Source: a virus
DNA length: 53,545 nucleotides
Direction: 5' to 3' (one strand)
Virus record (IMG/VR): IMGVR_UViG_3300001533_001828
Span: 1-53,545 of that record
Each line of letters opens with the position of its first letter. The stretch's first letter is position 1. The notes below the pieces were generated by a model. It did no database searches. It was not told the origin of the DNA and saw only the letters and a program-made list of their open reading frames with translations. A program made the position numbers and the translations under genes. This document shows, piece after piece, positions 24,601 through 32,087 of the stretch.

Positions 24601-26032
24601 TTCAAACCAGATAGGTAATACTGGAACTGGAGTAAGAGCAACAGTAGGAGTAGTAACACAAACTAATTTCATTGTTGTTGATGATGTTATTTCAAATATT
24701 AATACAGGAACTGGATTGACATATTATGATTCTATAGGAGCTTCATATGATATTCCTTCTCCAACTTCTGTCAATGATGATCCAATAAGAGATGGATATA
24801 CTATTTTATTTGATCATAGAAATCATGGTATGCATTCCAGCACAAATAAGTTAGAAATATTAAATTTTGCAAGTGATATTTCTCCAACATTTTTAACAGA
24901 AGAACTAACAGTAGATTCGACAACACTAAAAGTATCAAATTCTGGTATTTTTACATCGTTTGAAGGTGTATCTGTTAGTGCTGCGAATACTGGTTATTTA
25001 CAAATAGATAATGAAATTATTTCTTATAATTCAATTTCAAATGATATAATTACAATAACATCAAGAGGCATAGACTCTAGTATTATATCAAATCATAACT
25101 TAAATTCTTTGGTTTATAAGTATGAATTTAATTCAGTTTCTCTTAGAAGAATAAACAAAGAACATAATATAGATCCAAGAGAAAAAACTTTTGATAATTA
25201 TTATATTAATATAAATGATGGTGGAAGAACATTTGCCACAACTAAATCTGGTGGTGGAAAAAATCTGCAAATTTCTCAAAATATACCATTTGAAATTATT
25301 GATCCTAGAGTTAGTGCCATTACACCAACAGGAACAACAATTACTGCAAGGATAAAAACAACTTCTGGTACAAGTATAAGTGGATCTGAATCATCATTTA
25401 CTGATAAAGGATATGAAAATATCACTTTAAATAAATTAAATTATCTAGATGATCCCAGAATAGTCGCATCTAAAGTAAATGAGTATAACTTATTAAATAA
25501 TCAAAAATCATTTGCTTTAGAATTGACCCTTAATACAGATAATGAAGACGTTTCTCCTATAGTAGATTTGGATACTACAAATATAATACTGATGAGTAAC
25601 TTAGTTGATGACAAAGTTAGTGATTATGTGACTGATAGTAGAGTCAATATTCCAGGATTTGATCCCAATTCTGCGATTTATGAAACTAAAAAAATAAACT
25701 TAGAATTTCCATCAAATTCTCTTTATATACAATTTGATGGCCATAGAGATGCAGAGTCAGACATTAAAGTTTTCTATAAACTATACAGAGAAGATAGTTC
25801 AGAATATCAACAAATATATCTACCATTTAATGGTGATGGTTCTTCTAATAAATTGGTTCAACCAAATACATTAATTAATAATTTTAGTGAATATAAATAT
25901 ACTGCTGAAAATCTTCCACAATTTAATAGTTTTATGATTAAAGTAGTTATGACTTCAACAAATCAAGCAAAACCGCCAAGAATAAAAAATTTCAGAGCAA
26001 TAGCACTAAGATCATTTTTAATAAATGAATGA
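18659..26032 (+). CDS. DUF4815-containing giant virion protein, 2457 aa
   Basis: The N-terminus has the DUF4815 pattern: NISPYFDDFSENRNYKKVLFK in part, then PGFPIQARELTTLQSILQNQ and ERFGQHFFKDGSVVIPGGTF. Near residue 1120 is a helical segment, MNDIGRLENRIKNLENYTT, then FVDNFRSHNY, typical of the end of this domain. Later come a proline hinge, PPPPPVVNITNITNVTQN (about residue 1662), and DPLAQSFLVQ, a motif common in cyanophage structural proteins. A glycine-rich unit (TDGGVGYSVGDLLLSNQ) and a NNEII-type unit lie near residues 1965 and 2115. It occupies the place of T4 genes 9 and 10, so it probably forms the outer baseplate or fibre-attachment part. The exact role is inferred. Confidence 0.85.
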   Translation: MSQKTNLNISPYFDDFSENRNYKKVLFKPGFPIQARELTTLQSILQNQIERFGQHFFKDGSVVIPGGTFYDENYTSVKINSYFLNIPVKEYTKILSDNKIEIRGETSGVVATVVNRLTNLESEQGYDTLYIKYKNSGNNGTIRTFQDGENLITLSDINYSLANIPANSSFAQCIDTNSTEVGSSASINEGIYFIRGYFVKVDSSVLILDQYSNTPSYKIGLLISEEIISASQENQDLYDNALGFSNESAPGADRFKISTSLHKKLISDVNDENFVELLRVENGTLKKFIGDRTDYSIFKNELARRTYDESGDYYVKPFAIDVRESLNDRISNRGLYFENQLTQNGNTPSDDIFILQVSPGKAYVRGFEIDKLSTSSIDVPKPRTTKSKNNISLPVELGSIAKVDNVFGSPKIGFSTTYTVSLLDRRLTDRQIGSATTIGLARVYDFNQKVISGVSTTQYELRLFDVQTYINLTVGYGVTAPADAHIKGQYSGSVGFLKDPVSNGSSLIVYDTEGQFQINEPLIINGISVGRNISSIRDYDITDIKAVYNSVGVTTFAADLVLDRKKNLFSSSSQFTVSSGGTVTSPSISDFNSLVKIGDIVRYSIPGFSTSTYNRVVSVNANELNLESVSTILGVCEGGLPSTDQNVIDFDVVTNSLEKNGNSGYRIKLQDKYISSINILDSNYIVRKQLTKNITGTTFTFYLSDLGDTNIFFEPFTENNYVLVWRTGERELIRDSQVTFNNDLNEMTISGLSKTGYATLTATVKRSSLSSKEKSLIRCSSIIVSNSKYQGSGIGSTSFNDGLSYSTVYGTRVQDEEISLNVPDIFRVLGIFESNDSSDPEVPSITVSSQTDSFVNNVIIGEQFIGNTSGALARVVKVVGSQQLEFVYENQKTFEIGESITLKTSGIVANISSLVIGDRNIIDNYSLDSGQRLEFVDYGRIIRKKSTAEPTRKLKVIFDYYLNNESSGTIETVNSYNALDYSKEIPFSINTRASDLLDFRPRVGTYSTSSTQSPFSFSSRNFLNSSSETLVSKKTIILDYDYYLGRIDRLYLTKDGNFELKEGDPSENPKASTPNEEAFEVASIKMNPYVLNASVDCYVSTIPHKRYTMNDIGRLENRIKNLENYTTLSLLETDTKNLSIKDPNTGLDKFKSGFFVDNFRSHNYHNLTGESYFDIDLETGECRPRTAERNVGLIFETVSSSLNPTNSDYRWIDDFDSSNITRKGSGLTLNYDEVEFISQPLATRVENLNPFLVIIYIGNIELNPSSDFWIEEVPLNTPDTIKIDSVYNAMASLLGVENRENGGMAASYWNSHETTWTGRDKIGESVIGTEVRTLDTRVSTNVETDAWARTTTTTTSRDQRVTEDLLEVFEETGIDREFGLQLSSGVDTISLGNKIIGTDVLYNCRSRNIEVVGRRLKPNTKYYVFMENVDVTEYCVPKLIPVTMRRGAFSTSDIIQTSVSPTVIGTPKIKFRAAQANHKFGPYNSPTETYSTEPYTLSNLTSSYSGSSNIINVDTFDLSSFTNPDRIGWIRSGMILVNSQGTAEASVNSLELISDEKGNLLFSLHIPDPKIDSNPKFTTGLNTIRITSSQTNSNILGPGESSAEATYNASGLSQSTQEQVISIKTPEVERIQVGSDQPITRIVQEQDRRVSDRTVTTSTSRIERFPPPPPVVNITNITNVTQNIIQQRPEPPARVDPLAQSFLVQRQKQDGIFITGGDLYFKTKDDTYPVTVQIRTMQDGSPTNTVVPFGQTIIDPNDVVLSDDGSSATRFNFSTPVYLQSGYEYALVLLADTDKYLTFISRLGEEDLISGSINSRQPTLGSLFKSQNASTWDASQYEDLKFKLYKAKFVIDTPSSVIFYNQELPFGNILKENPAVSYSKRQFISIASTTRFFEQGNTITQSTNTANIFASGGPVGLGTTSLTLSFSGIGLTDGSYSGIGFTSLTGFGNSCTANITVSSGEIQEFDVTDGGVGYSVGDLLLSNQIGNTGTGVRATVGVVTQTNFIVVDDVISNINTGTGLTYYDSIGASYDIPSPTSVNDDPIRDGYTILFDHRNHGMHSSTNKLEILNFASDISPTFLTEELTVDSTTLKVSNSGIFTSFEGVSVSAANTGYLQIDNEIISYNSISNDIITITSRGIDSSIISNHNLNSLVYKYEFNSVSLRRINKEHNIDPREKTFDNYYININDGGRTFATTKSGGGKNLQISQNIPFEIIDPRVSAITPTGTTITARIKTTSGTSISGSESSFTDKGYENITLNKLNYLDDPRIVASKVNEYNLLNNQKSFALELTLNTDNEDVSPIVDLDTTNIILMSNLVDDKVSDYVTDSRVNIPGFDPNSAIYETKKINLEFPSNSLYIQFDGHRDAESDIKVFYKLYREDSSEYQQIYLPFNGDGSSNKLVQPNTLINNFSEYKYTAENLPQFNSFMIKVVMTSTNQAKPPRIKNFRAIALRSFLINE

Positions 26033-26249
26033 CAAATTACGAGTAAAAACAGATCATTCCTTAGTTAGGGATCTGAAATCAAATGCTATTATTAATAGCA
26101 ATAATAATGAATATGAAAAATTTTTAGAAATATCAAAAATAAAATATGAAGAAAAAAAGAAAATTGAAGATTTAAAAAAACAAGTTGAAGAAATGAAAAA
26201 TGACTTAACTGATATTAAAATTCTTTTAAAATCTATTGTAGATAAATGA
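26025..26249 (+). CDS. Small coiled-coil protein, 74 aa
   Basis: ATG 26025 overlaps the end of the DUF4815 gene by eight bases. The first part, NDKLRVKTDHSLVRDLKSNA, is polar. Residues 33-74 form a clear heptad coiled coil (KIEDLKKQVEEMKNDLTDIK) rich in Lys, Glu and Leu. It has no membrane segment. Coupling with the giant virion gene and the coiled coil suggest a small oligomeric tail accessory or chaperone. A second coiled-coil gene occurs after the fibre gene at 29580. No family name is recognised. Confidence 0.8.
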   Translation: MNDKLRVKTDHSLVRDLKSNAIINSNNNEYEKFLEISKIKYEEKKKIEDLKKQVEEMKNDLTDIKILLKSIVDK

Positions 26250-26251
26250 TT

Positions 26252-26259
26252 TATAAATA
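26252..26259 (+). promoter_or_regulatory. Late promoter motif before the small tail genes
   Basis: An exact TATAAATA lies three bases after the stop of the coiled-coil gene and 30 bases before ATG 26290, the usual distance for a T4-type late promoter with a leader that can hold a ribosome binding site. Confidence 0.65.
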
Positions 26260-26289
26260 ATTCTAGCAGAGTACTAATTAATTATAGTA

Positions 26290-26628
26290 ATGGCAGCATA
26301 TGTTAGTAATATAGTAATTGATATTGGAGCTGATTTTGAACAAGTATTTAATCTTGAGGATAGCTCAAACTCTCCATTAGATTTAAGTAATTACAGTGCT
26401 TCTTCAATTATGAAGAAGCATCCTGCATCATCAAAAGTATCTGCATTATTTAATGTATCATTTCCCAATCCTACATTAGGACAACTTAAAATATCTTTAG
26501 GTTCATCAATTACTTCTAGTTTAAAGTCTGGAAGATACTGTTATGACATATTAGTAAATGATGGTTCAGTGAGGACTAGAGTTGTTGAGGGTAGTGCTAT
26601 TGTTACTGCTGGAGTTACTACTAGCTAA
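26290..26628 (+). CDS. Predicted tail-associated beta-sandwich protein, 112 aa
   Basis: The protein starts MAAYVSNIVIDIGADFEQVF and continues LDLSNYSASSIMKKHPASSK, LGQLKISLGSSITSSLKSGR and YCYDILVNDGSVRTRVVEGS. The sequence of strands, with the SGRYCYDI turn and a closing VVEGSAIV strand, resembles the small beta-sandwich domains found at the N-terminus of phage receptor-binding and baseplate upper proteins. It has no membrane segment. It is the first gene behind a late promoter and is followed by two fibre-like genes, so a role as a virion adaptor is likely. The name of the family is not certain. Confidence 0.78.
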   Translation: MAAYVSNIVIDIGADFEQVFNLEDSSNSPLDLSNYSASSIMKKHPASSKVSALFNVSFPNPTLGQLKISLGSSITSSLKSGRYCYDILVNDGSVRTRVVEGSAIVTAGVTTS

Positions 26629-26633
26629 CCATT

Positions 26634-26861
26634 ATGTCAGAAATTAAAGTAAGAATTGGATCAAAAAATGCAATAAAAGTCCCTTCTTCTTTTTCTGGTG
26701 GTGGAGGAACTCTTGGTGGATTGACTGATGTTGATATAACAGGTGGGTTATCTAATGGAATGGTTTTAGTTTATAACACAGCAACATCTAAGTGGGAAGC
26801 AACTTTAAATTTAACGCCAGGTAATACTCAAAATTTGGACATCAATGGAGGTAACTTTTAA
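26634..26861 (+). CDS. Short tail-fibre-like protein, 75 aa
   Basis: A basic strand (MSEIKVRIGSKNAIKVPSSF) is followed by a glycine hinge and then GLTDVDITGGLSNGMVLVYN and TATSKWEATL. The pattern L-x-DVDI ... G-x-VLVYN-x-x-T-x-KW-x-A recurs in many phage fibre proteins. The C-terminus is NGGNF. The codons of this end (GGAGGT, 26848-26853) supply the ribosome binding site for the next gene, whose ATG lies ten bases further on. The size suggests an adaptor or trimerisation piece of the fibre rather than a full fibre. Confidence 0.75.
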   Translation: MSEIKVRIGSKNAIKVPSSFSGGGGTLGGLTDVDITGGLSNGMVLVYNTATSKWEATLNLTPGNTQNLDINGGNF

Positions 26862-26863
26862 CA

Positions 26864-29578
26864 ATGGCTAGTATCATCAGAGTAAAAAGATCTACAGGCA
26901 CTGTAGCACCACCAAGCTTAAACTATGGAGAACTTGGCCTTACTGTTGGAGTAGGAACTCACGGAAATAATGGCGGAAGATTATTTGCTGGTGATAATAG
27001 CTCAAATGTTCAAATTATTGGTGGTAGATATTATGCAGATCTTTTAAGTATTGCACCAGGATTGGTTGCTGGGCAATCAAATCCAACAACTCCATCAAAT
27101 GGTTTTGTTGCAATATTGGACCAAAATAGAAAAGTAGATGAATGGAATGTTGATAATATTACAATTGATGGCAATACATTATCATCTACTAATACTGATG
27201 GTGATATTAACATTGATCCAAATGGTTCTGGAGAGGTATCAATACCAGATGATACGTATCTTTCATTCGGAACAAGTAAAGATACAAAATTTAGATACGA
27301 TGAATCAACTAATGATAGATTTGAAGTAGAGGGTGCAGATTGGTATTATTCAAGTGGTGTTTCTATAACAATTGATGATACTACGGCATCAACAAGTCCA
27401 TCAACAGGAGCTCTTGTAGTCACTGGTGGTGTTGGTTTTGGAACAGATTTGAATGTTGGCGGAAGTGTAGATGTTGATTTAGACTTAAATGTTGATGGTG
27501 GAGATATTACAACAAATCAATCTACATTTAATCTTTTAGATACTAATGCTACAACAGTAAATGCTTTTGGTGCAGCAACAAGTATTGATATTGGTAATAC
27601 TACTGGAATTACTACTGTCCATAACAATTTAGATGTAGATCTGGATTTAAATGTTGATGGTGGAGACATCACAACAAATCAGACAGAATTTAATTTAATT
27701 AACACTAATGCTGCTACAGTAAATGCTTTTGGTGCAGCAACAAGTATTGATATTGGTAATACTACTGGAATTACTACTGTCCATAACCATTTAGATATTG
27801 ACTTAGACTTAAATGTTGATGGTGGAGATTTTACGTCAAACTCAAAGACATTTAATATTCTCAATAGTACTGTAGATACTTCTAATATTTTAGGCGCTGG
27901 TACAACTATAATCATTGGTGCGACTACTGGCGTAACTACAATTAGAAATGCTATAGTTGATTTAGATGGTGACTTAAATGTTGATGGTGGAGATATTACA
28001 ACAAATCAATCTACATTTAATCTTTTAAATACTAATGCTACAACAGTAAATGCTTTCGGCACTGCAACAAGCATTGAAATTGGTTCTTCATCTGGAACAA
28101 CTAACATTAATAATGATTTAGATGTTGATGGAGATGTTAATATTGATGGCGGAGACTTAACAGTTTCTTCTTCCACATTCAACATAGCAAACAATACGGC
28201 AACAAATATAAATGCTTTTGGTGCAGCAACTGATATTTTAATTGGTGCGACTACTGGTGTAACTACAATTAGAAATGCTATAGTTGATTTAGATGGTAAC
28301 TTAAATGTTGATGGTGGAGACATCACATCTAATTCTTTAACATTTAATTTTTTAAATACAAATGTAACATCCGCAAATATACTTGGTGCTGGAACAACAA
28401 TTGTTATTGGATCAACAAGCGGCATAACAACGATACAAAATGAAATTGTTAGTTTTAGCAATTCATCAAATTCTTCTTATGTTTCAGTTGCAGCTACAAC
28501 TGATGCAACTTCCACAACTACTGGTGCATTAAGAGTTGCTGGTGGAGCTGGAATTGGAGGAAACTTACATATTGGTGGAGATCTTTATGTTACTGGTGGA
28601 TCTTACATTGTTGGAGTCACTACATTTACAAATGATGTAGATATTACTCAAGATTTGACAGTAGATGGAAATGTCACTTTGGGTAATGGTGCAAGTGATG
28701 AAATTTTAATAACTGGTATTACAACATTTACTGGTGATATTAATCAAGTTGGTCAATTTGTAAATTCTGGCGGATTAATTATTGATAATATTGGAATATC
28801 TTCAAATGTAATTTCAACAAGAAGTGGTGGAGGCGATAAACTTTTCATTGACCCATATCCAGATGGATTAAGTAATGAAGGAATAGTAATTATTAAGGGC
28901 GATCTTCAGGTTGATGGAACCACGACTACTGTAAATTCAAGCACAGTTACAGTAAATGATCCCATCCTAGTTCTTGGTGATGTGACAAGTGCAAGAACCG
29001 TAATGGAAACGGTTCAAGTTGGAGTAACAACTATAAGATTAGATTCTGTTGTTGGGATTAATACTGGTGATACTGTTCAGGGGACAACTGCTCTTGGTAG
29101 CGGAGGAATTGCAACAGTAACTTCATATGATGACTCTGAAAAAATTATTACAATTGATTCAAATACTACTGCTGGAATTTCAACTCAAACTCAACTAACA
29201 ATAACTCATGCTTATAATACAAATACTGATCGTGGTGTTTCTTTTGATTATAATACAAGTTTTGGAGTATCAAATAATAAAACTGGATTTTTTGGTTATG
29301 ATGATAGCACTGGTTACTGGACATTTGTTCCAGATGCTACAATTACAAATAGCGTAGTATCTGGAATAAAAGGAACTTTAGACATTGGTGCTTTATTATT
29401 AGACTTTACTACTGTCGGAATTCACACTAGAGGTTCTGCTTATTTTGATTCAAATGGAAAGTTAATCAGTACAAATGAGCCAGAAGTTGGATATGCTAGC
29501 ACATCTAACTATATACTAACAACAGATGCTTCAAACACACCTGTTTGGACGGATACATTAGATGGAGGAACTTTCTGA
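26864..29578 (+). CDS. Tail fibre-like structural protein with six internal repeats, 904 aa
   Basis: The N-terminus, MASIIRVKRSTGTVAPPSLN followed by YGELGLT, is a common attachment segment of marine phage fibres. Residues about 207-532 consist of six repeats of 54-55 residues, each with DLNVDGGDIT, a T(F)N-L/I strand, NAFGAATSIDIG or an analogue, and TTGITT. They start near 27482, 27644, 27806, 27971, 28133 and 28298. Next come GALRVAGGAGIGGNLHIGG and TTTVNSSTVTVNDPILVLGD, typical of beta-helical or trimeric shafts. The C-terminus is DTLDGGTF. No catalytic or chaperone domain is visible. It probably forms a fibre shaft, with receptor contact in the C-terminal third; that is inference. Confidence 0.82.
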   Translation: MASIIRVKRSTGTVAPPSLNYGELGLTVGVGTHGNNGGRLFAGDNSSNVQIIGGRYYADLLSIAPGLVAGQSNPTTPSNGFVAILDQNRKVDEWNVDNITIDGNTLSSTNTDGDINIDPNGSGEVSIPDDTYLSFGTSKDTKFRYDESTNDRFEVEGADWYYSSGVSITIDDTTASTSPSTGALVVTGGVGFGTDLNVGGSVDVDLDLNVDGGDITTNQSTFNLLDTNATTVNAFGAATSIDIGNTTGITTVHNNLDVDLDLNVDGGDITTNQTEFNLINTNAATVNAFGAATSIDIGNTTGITTVHNHLDIDLDLNVDGGDFTSNSKTFNILNSTVDTSNILGAGTTIIIGATTGVTTIRNAIVDLDGDLNVDGGDITTNQSTFNLLNTNATTVNAFGTATSIEIGSSSGTTNINNDLDVDGDVNIDGGDLTVSSSTFNIANNTATNINAFGAATDILIGATTGVTTIRNAIVDLDGNLNVDGGDITSNSLTFNFLNTNVTSANILGAGTTIVIGSTSGITTIQNEIVSFSNSSNSSYVSVAATTDATSTTTGALRVAGGAGIGGNLHIGGDLYVTGGSYIVGVTTFTNDVDITQDLTVDGNVTLGNGASDEILITGITTFTGDINQVGQFVNSGGLIIDNIGISSNVISTRSGGGDKLFIDPYPDGLSNEGIVIIKGDLQVDGTTTTVNSSTVTVNDPILVLGDVTSARTVMETVQVGVTTIRLDSVVGINTGDTVQGTTALGSGGIATVTSYDDSEKIITIDSNTTAGISTQTQLTITHAYNTNTDRGVSFDYNTSFGVSNNKTGFFGYDDSTGYWTFVPDATITNSVVSGIKGTLDIGALLLDFTTVGIHTRGSAYFDSNGKLISTNEPEVGYASTSNYILTTDASNTPVWTDTLDGGTF
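27482..28459 (+). repeat. Six in-frame 162-165 bp repeats in the fibre gene
   Basis: Repeat starts are at 27482, 27644, 27806, 27971, 28133 and 28298, giving spacings of 162, 162, 165, 162 and 165 bases. Copies 1 and 2 share a long run of almost identical DNA (about 27553-27626 against 27715-27788), implying recent duplication or gene conversion. Every spacing is a multiple of three. Confidence 0.85.
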
Positions 29579-29579
29579 A

Positions 29580-29819
29580 ATGGGTAATGAAATTGATGTG
29601 AATGTTTTAATAAATTTATATAACCAAAAAATTTCACAATTGTCAAATCAAATTATTCTACTTGAAGCTAAGGTTCAATCTTTGGTTAATGATAGCGAAA
29701 AACAAAAAAAGGAACTTTTAATGATTAATTTAGAAATTCAGAAAAAATATGATGATCTATTAAAGTCAAGAAAAAGAACCAAAGAAGTAGAAAAATACGA
29801 AGAATCTGGAGTAGCATAA
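29580..29819 (+). CDS. Coiled-coil protein between fibre gene and gene 13, 79 aa
   Basis: The start is placed at ATG 29580 (MGNEIDVNVLINLYNQKISQ) because GGAGGAA (29564-29570) lies nine bases upstream. The in-frame ATG at 29562 would put that ribosome binding site inside the gene. The protein is a nearly continuous coiled coil (QIILLEAKVQSLVNDSEKQK) followed by a basic segment KSRKRTKEV. It is similar in design to the 74-aa gene at 26025. It ends as TAATG with gene 13. A fibre chaperone or fibre-attachment role would fit its place, but no family is recognised. Confidence 0.78.
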   Translation: MGNEIDVNVLINLYNQKISQLSNQIILLEAKVQSLVNDSEKQKKELLMINLEIQKKYDDLLKSRKRTKEVEKYEESGVA

Positions 29820-30634
29820 TGTCAAAACCATCTACAAGACAAGAACTAATTGATTATTGTTTGAGGAGATTGGGTTACCCTGTTCTTGAAATTAATGTGG
29901 ATGAAGACCAAATAGATGATCTTGTAGATGACGCAATACAATACTTTCAAGAAAGACATTTTGATGGAATTGAAAGAGTTTATTTAAAACATCAATTAAC
30001 TCCAGATAATAGAGAAATATTAAGAACTGGAATATCTACACATACTACTTCATCAAGTGTTGGAGTTACTACTGCCACATATACGGAAGGTGATAATTTT
30101 TTAAAACTTCCTGATTTCATAATAGGAGTTAATAATGTATTCAAAATAGACTCAAGTACTTTATCAAGTAATATGTTTAATATTGAATATCAATTATTTT
30201 TAAATGACCTATATTACTATGGTGCTCTTGACTTACTAAACTATGCTATGACTAAAACATATCTTTCAGATATAAGTAGATTAATAACACCAGATGTTCA
30301 AATAAGATTTAATAAAAAAAGTCATAAACTATACTTAGACATTGATTGGAGTGATATTGGAGATAATAAGTATTTAATTTTTGATTGTTATAGAATTGTA
30401 GATCCAGCAAATGCGGATGCGGTATATAACGATTTTTGGTTAAAAAAATATTTAACTTCACTAATTAAAAAGCAATGGGGACAAAATCTTATAAAATTTC
30501 AAGGTGTCCAATTGCCTGGGGGAATAACTTTAAATGGGAGACAATTATTTGATGATGCAGTAAAAGAAATTGAAGAAATCGAAAAACAATTAAAAGATGA
30601 ATATGAATTACCACCAATGGATATGATTGGTTAA
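29819..30634 (+). CDS. 13: gp13, neck protein
   Basis: At 271 aa it is somewhat shorter than T4 gp13 (309 aa). The N-terminus is diagnostic: STRQELIDYCLRRLGYPVLE, then INVDEDQIDDLVDDAIQYFQ and ERHFDGIERVYLKHQLT (residues 4-60). The C-terminal half includes WLKKYLTSLIKKQWGQNLIK and the acidic end KEIEEIEKQLKDEYELPPMD. gp13 forms the connector ring between portal and tail with gp14 and seals the filled head. It overlaps the upstream stop by one base (TAATG), and gene 14 starts four bases after its stop. Confidence 0.92.
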   Translation: MSKPSTRQELIDYCLRRLGYPVLEINVDEDQIDDLVDDAIQYFQERHFDGIERVYLKHQLTPDNREILRTGISTHTTSSSVGVTTATYTEGDNFLKLPDFIIGVNNVFKIDSSTLSSNMFNIEYQLFLNDLYYYGALDLLNYAMTKTYLSDISRLITPDVQIRFNKKSHKLYLDIDWSDIGDNKYLIFDCYRIVDPANADAVYNDFWLKKYLTSLIKKQWGQNLIKFQGVQLPGGITLNGRQLFDDAVKEIEEIEKQLKDEYELPPMDMIG

Positions 30635-30638
30635 TGTT

Positions 30639-32063
30639 ATGCCCCTTAATCCATTTTTTCTACAAGGTTCATCTAGTGAGCAAAGATTAATACAAGATAT
30701 TATTAATGAGCAATTAAAAATATATGGACAAGATGTTGTATATCTTCCTAGGAAAATTATAAACAAAAAATCAGTATTAAAAGAAATTGTATCTTCAAAG
30801 TTTGATGATTCTTATAGATTGGAAGCATATCTTTTGAATTATGATGGATTTGAGGGACAGGGAGATATTTTATCCAAATTTGGTGTGAAAACTACGGATT
30901 CTGCCACTTTTGTTATATCAAAAGAAAGGTTTGAAGATTTTATTACTCCATTTTTAAATGCATTTGATGAAAATATTGAACTAATAACAAGACCACAAGA
31001 GGGAGATTTAATATATTTACCTTTAGATAATACAATGTTTGAAATAAAGTATGTTGAGGGTAAAAAGCCATTTTATCAATTAAACAATCTTTATGTTTAT
31101 CAATTAAGTTGTGAAGTTATGGATTATGAACTTGATGATAATATTGATACAAGTATTGAAGAAGTAGATAAATCAGTTTCAGATTTTGGTTATATTGTAA
31201 AATTGGAAATGGTTGGTTCTGGTTCTATTACAGCATCCGCATCTGTACAATTAGCAAAAGAATTATCAACATTAACTTCTGGGAAATCTGTTTCAAAAAT
31301 TGATTTAATCAATGATGGAACTGGATATTTAACAACACCAATTGTTTCAATTTCAACAGCACCCTCATCTGGAATAAATGCATCTGCTGTTGCAATTATG
31401 ACTAGTCGTTCTGGACAAACTGGAAGTTCTATCGAAAGAATTCTAATTACAAATCCAGGATATGGATACACTATTCCTCCATTAGTTGTAATTAAGAGTT
31501 CTACTGGATCTGGAGCAATTGCAACAGCTATAGTTTCTGAAGGATCTTTAGGACAACCTTCAATTATTGATGGTGGAAACGAGTATTCGGTTTCTCCAGT
31601 AGTTTCAATATCTTCTGCTCCTTCTGGTGGAACTAATGCAGAAATAATTTCAATAATTAATTCTTCAGGAATTGTAACATCATTAAGATATATAAATGCT
31701 GGATCTGGTTATACTGTTGCTCCATCAATTACTTTTGAATCCCCAACAAGTAGTGGTTTAACTACTGATAATTATAAATTTAAAGAAGTTGTTAGGGGAG
31801 TATCAACAGGAACTACTGCAGTTGTAAATGATTGGGATTCTAGTGATAGAATTTTAAAAGTTACAGTTCTTGGTGGATATTTTACAGTTGGAGAAGCAGT
31901 GGTAGGTATTGGTACTACTTTAGGTGGATCAGATTCGAAGTACATTATAAAATCAATTTCCACATTTGATGAATATGATACATATGCAGAAAATATTTCA
32001 ATTGAGACAGAAGCAGATCAGATATTAGATTTTAGTGAGAGTAATCCATTTGGAGAATTCTAA
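30639..32063 (+). CDS. 14: gp14, neck protein with long C-terminal glycine-rich extension
   Basis: The start ATG 30639 (MPLNPFFLQG) is preferred over an in-frame TTG at 30627. Residues 1-190 match gp14: SEQRLIQDIINEQLKIYGQD, VVYLPRKII and a region ending YQLSCEVMDYELDD. T4 gp14 is 256 aa; this one is 474. The extra part (about residues 225-370) is built of repeated units such as INDGTGYLTTPIVSISTAPS, TNPGYGYTIPPLVVIKSS and INAGSGYTVAPSITFESP. The same unit type is found in gp7 and gp8. It would decorate the outside of the neck, perhaps replacing whiskers, since no wac-like gene is present; that role is inference. Confidence 0.9.
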   Translation: MPLNPFFLQGSSSEQRLIQDIINEQLKIYGQDVVYLPRKIINKKSVLKEIVSSKFDDSYRLEAYLLNYDGFEGQGDILSKFGVKTTDSATFVISKERFEDFITPFLNAFDENIELITRPQEGDLIYLPLDNTMFEIKYVEGKKPFYQLNNLYVYQLSCEVMDYELDDNIDTSIEEVDKSVSDFGYIVKLEMVGSGSITASASVQLAKELSTLTSGKSVSKIDLINDGTGYLTTPIVSISTAPSSGINASAVAIMTSRSGQTGSSIERILITNPGYGYTIPPLVVIKSSTGSGAIATAIVSEGSLGQPSIIDGGNEYSVSPVVSISSAPSGGTNAEIISIINSSGIVTSLRYINAGSGYTVAPSITFESPTSSGLTTDNYKFKEVVRGVSTGTTAVVNDWDSSDRILKVTVLGGYFTVGEAVVGIGTTLGGSDSKYIIKSISTFDEYDTYAENISIETEADQILDFSESNPFGEF

Positions 32064-32087
32064 ATAACTATAGTATAGTAAATTATT

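Noticed and set aside
28006-28461. - strand frame of 151 aa in the fibre gene
   Set aside because: It is antisense to the repeated fibre domain and is itself a reflection of those repeats.
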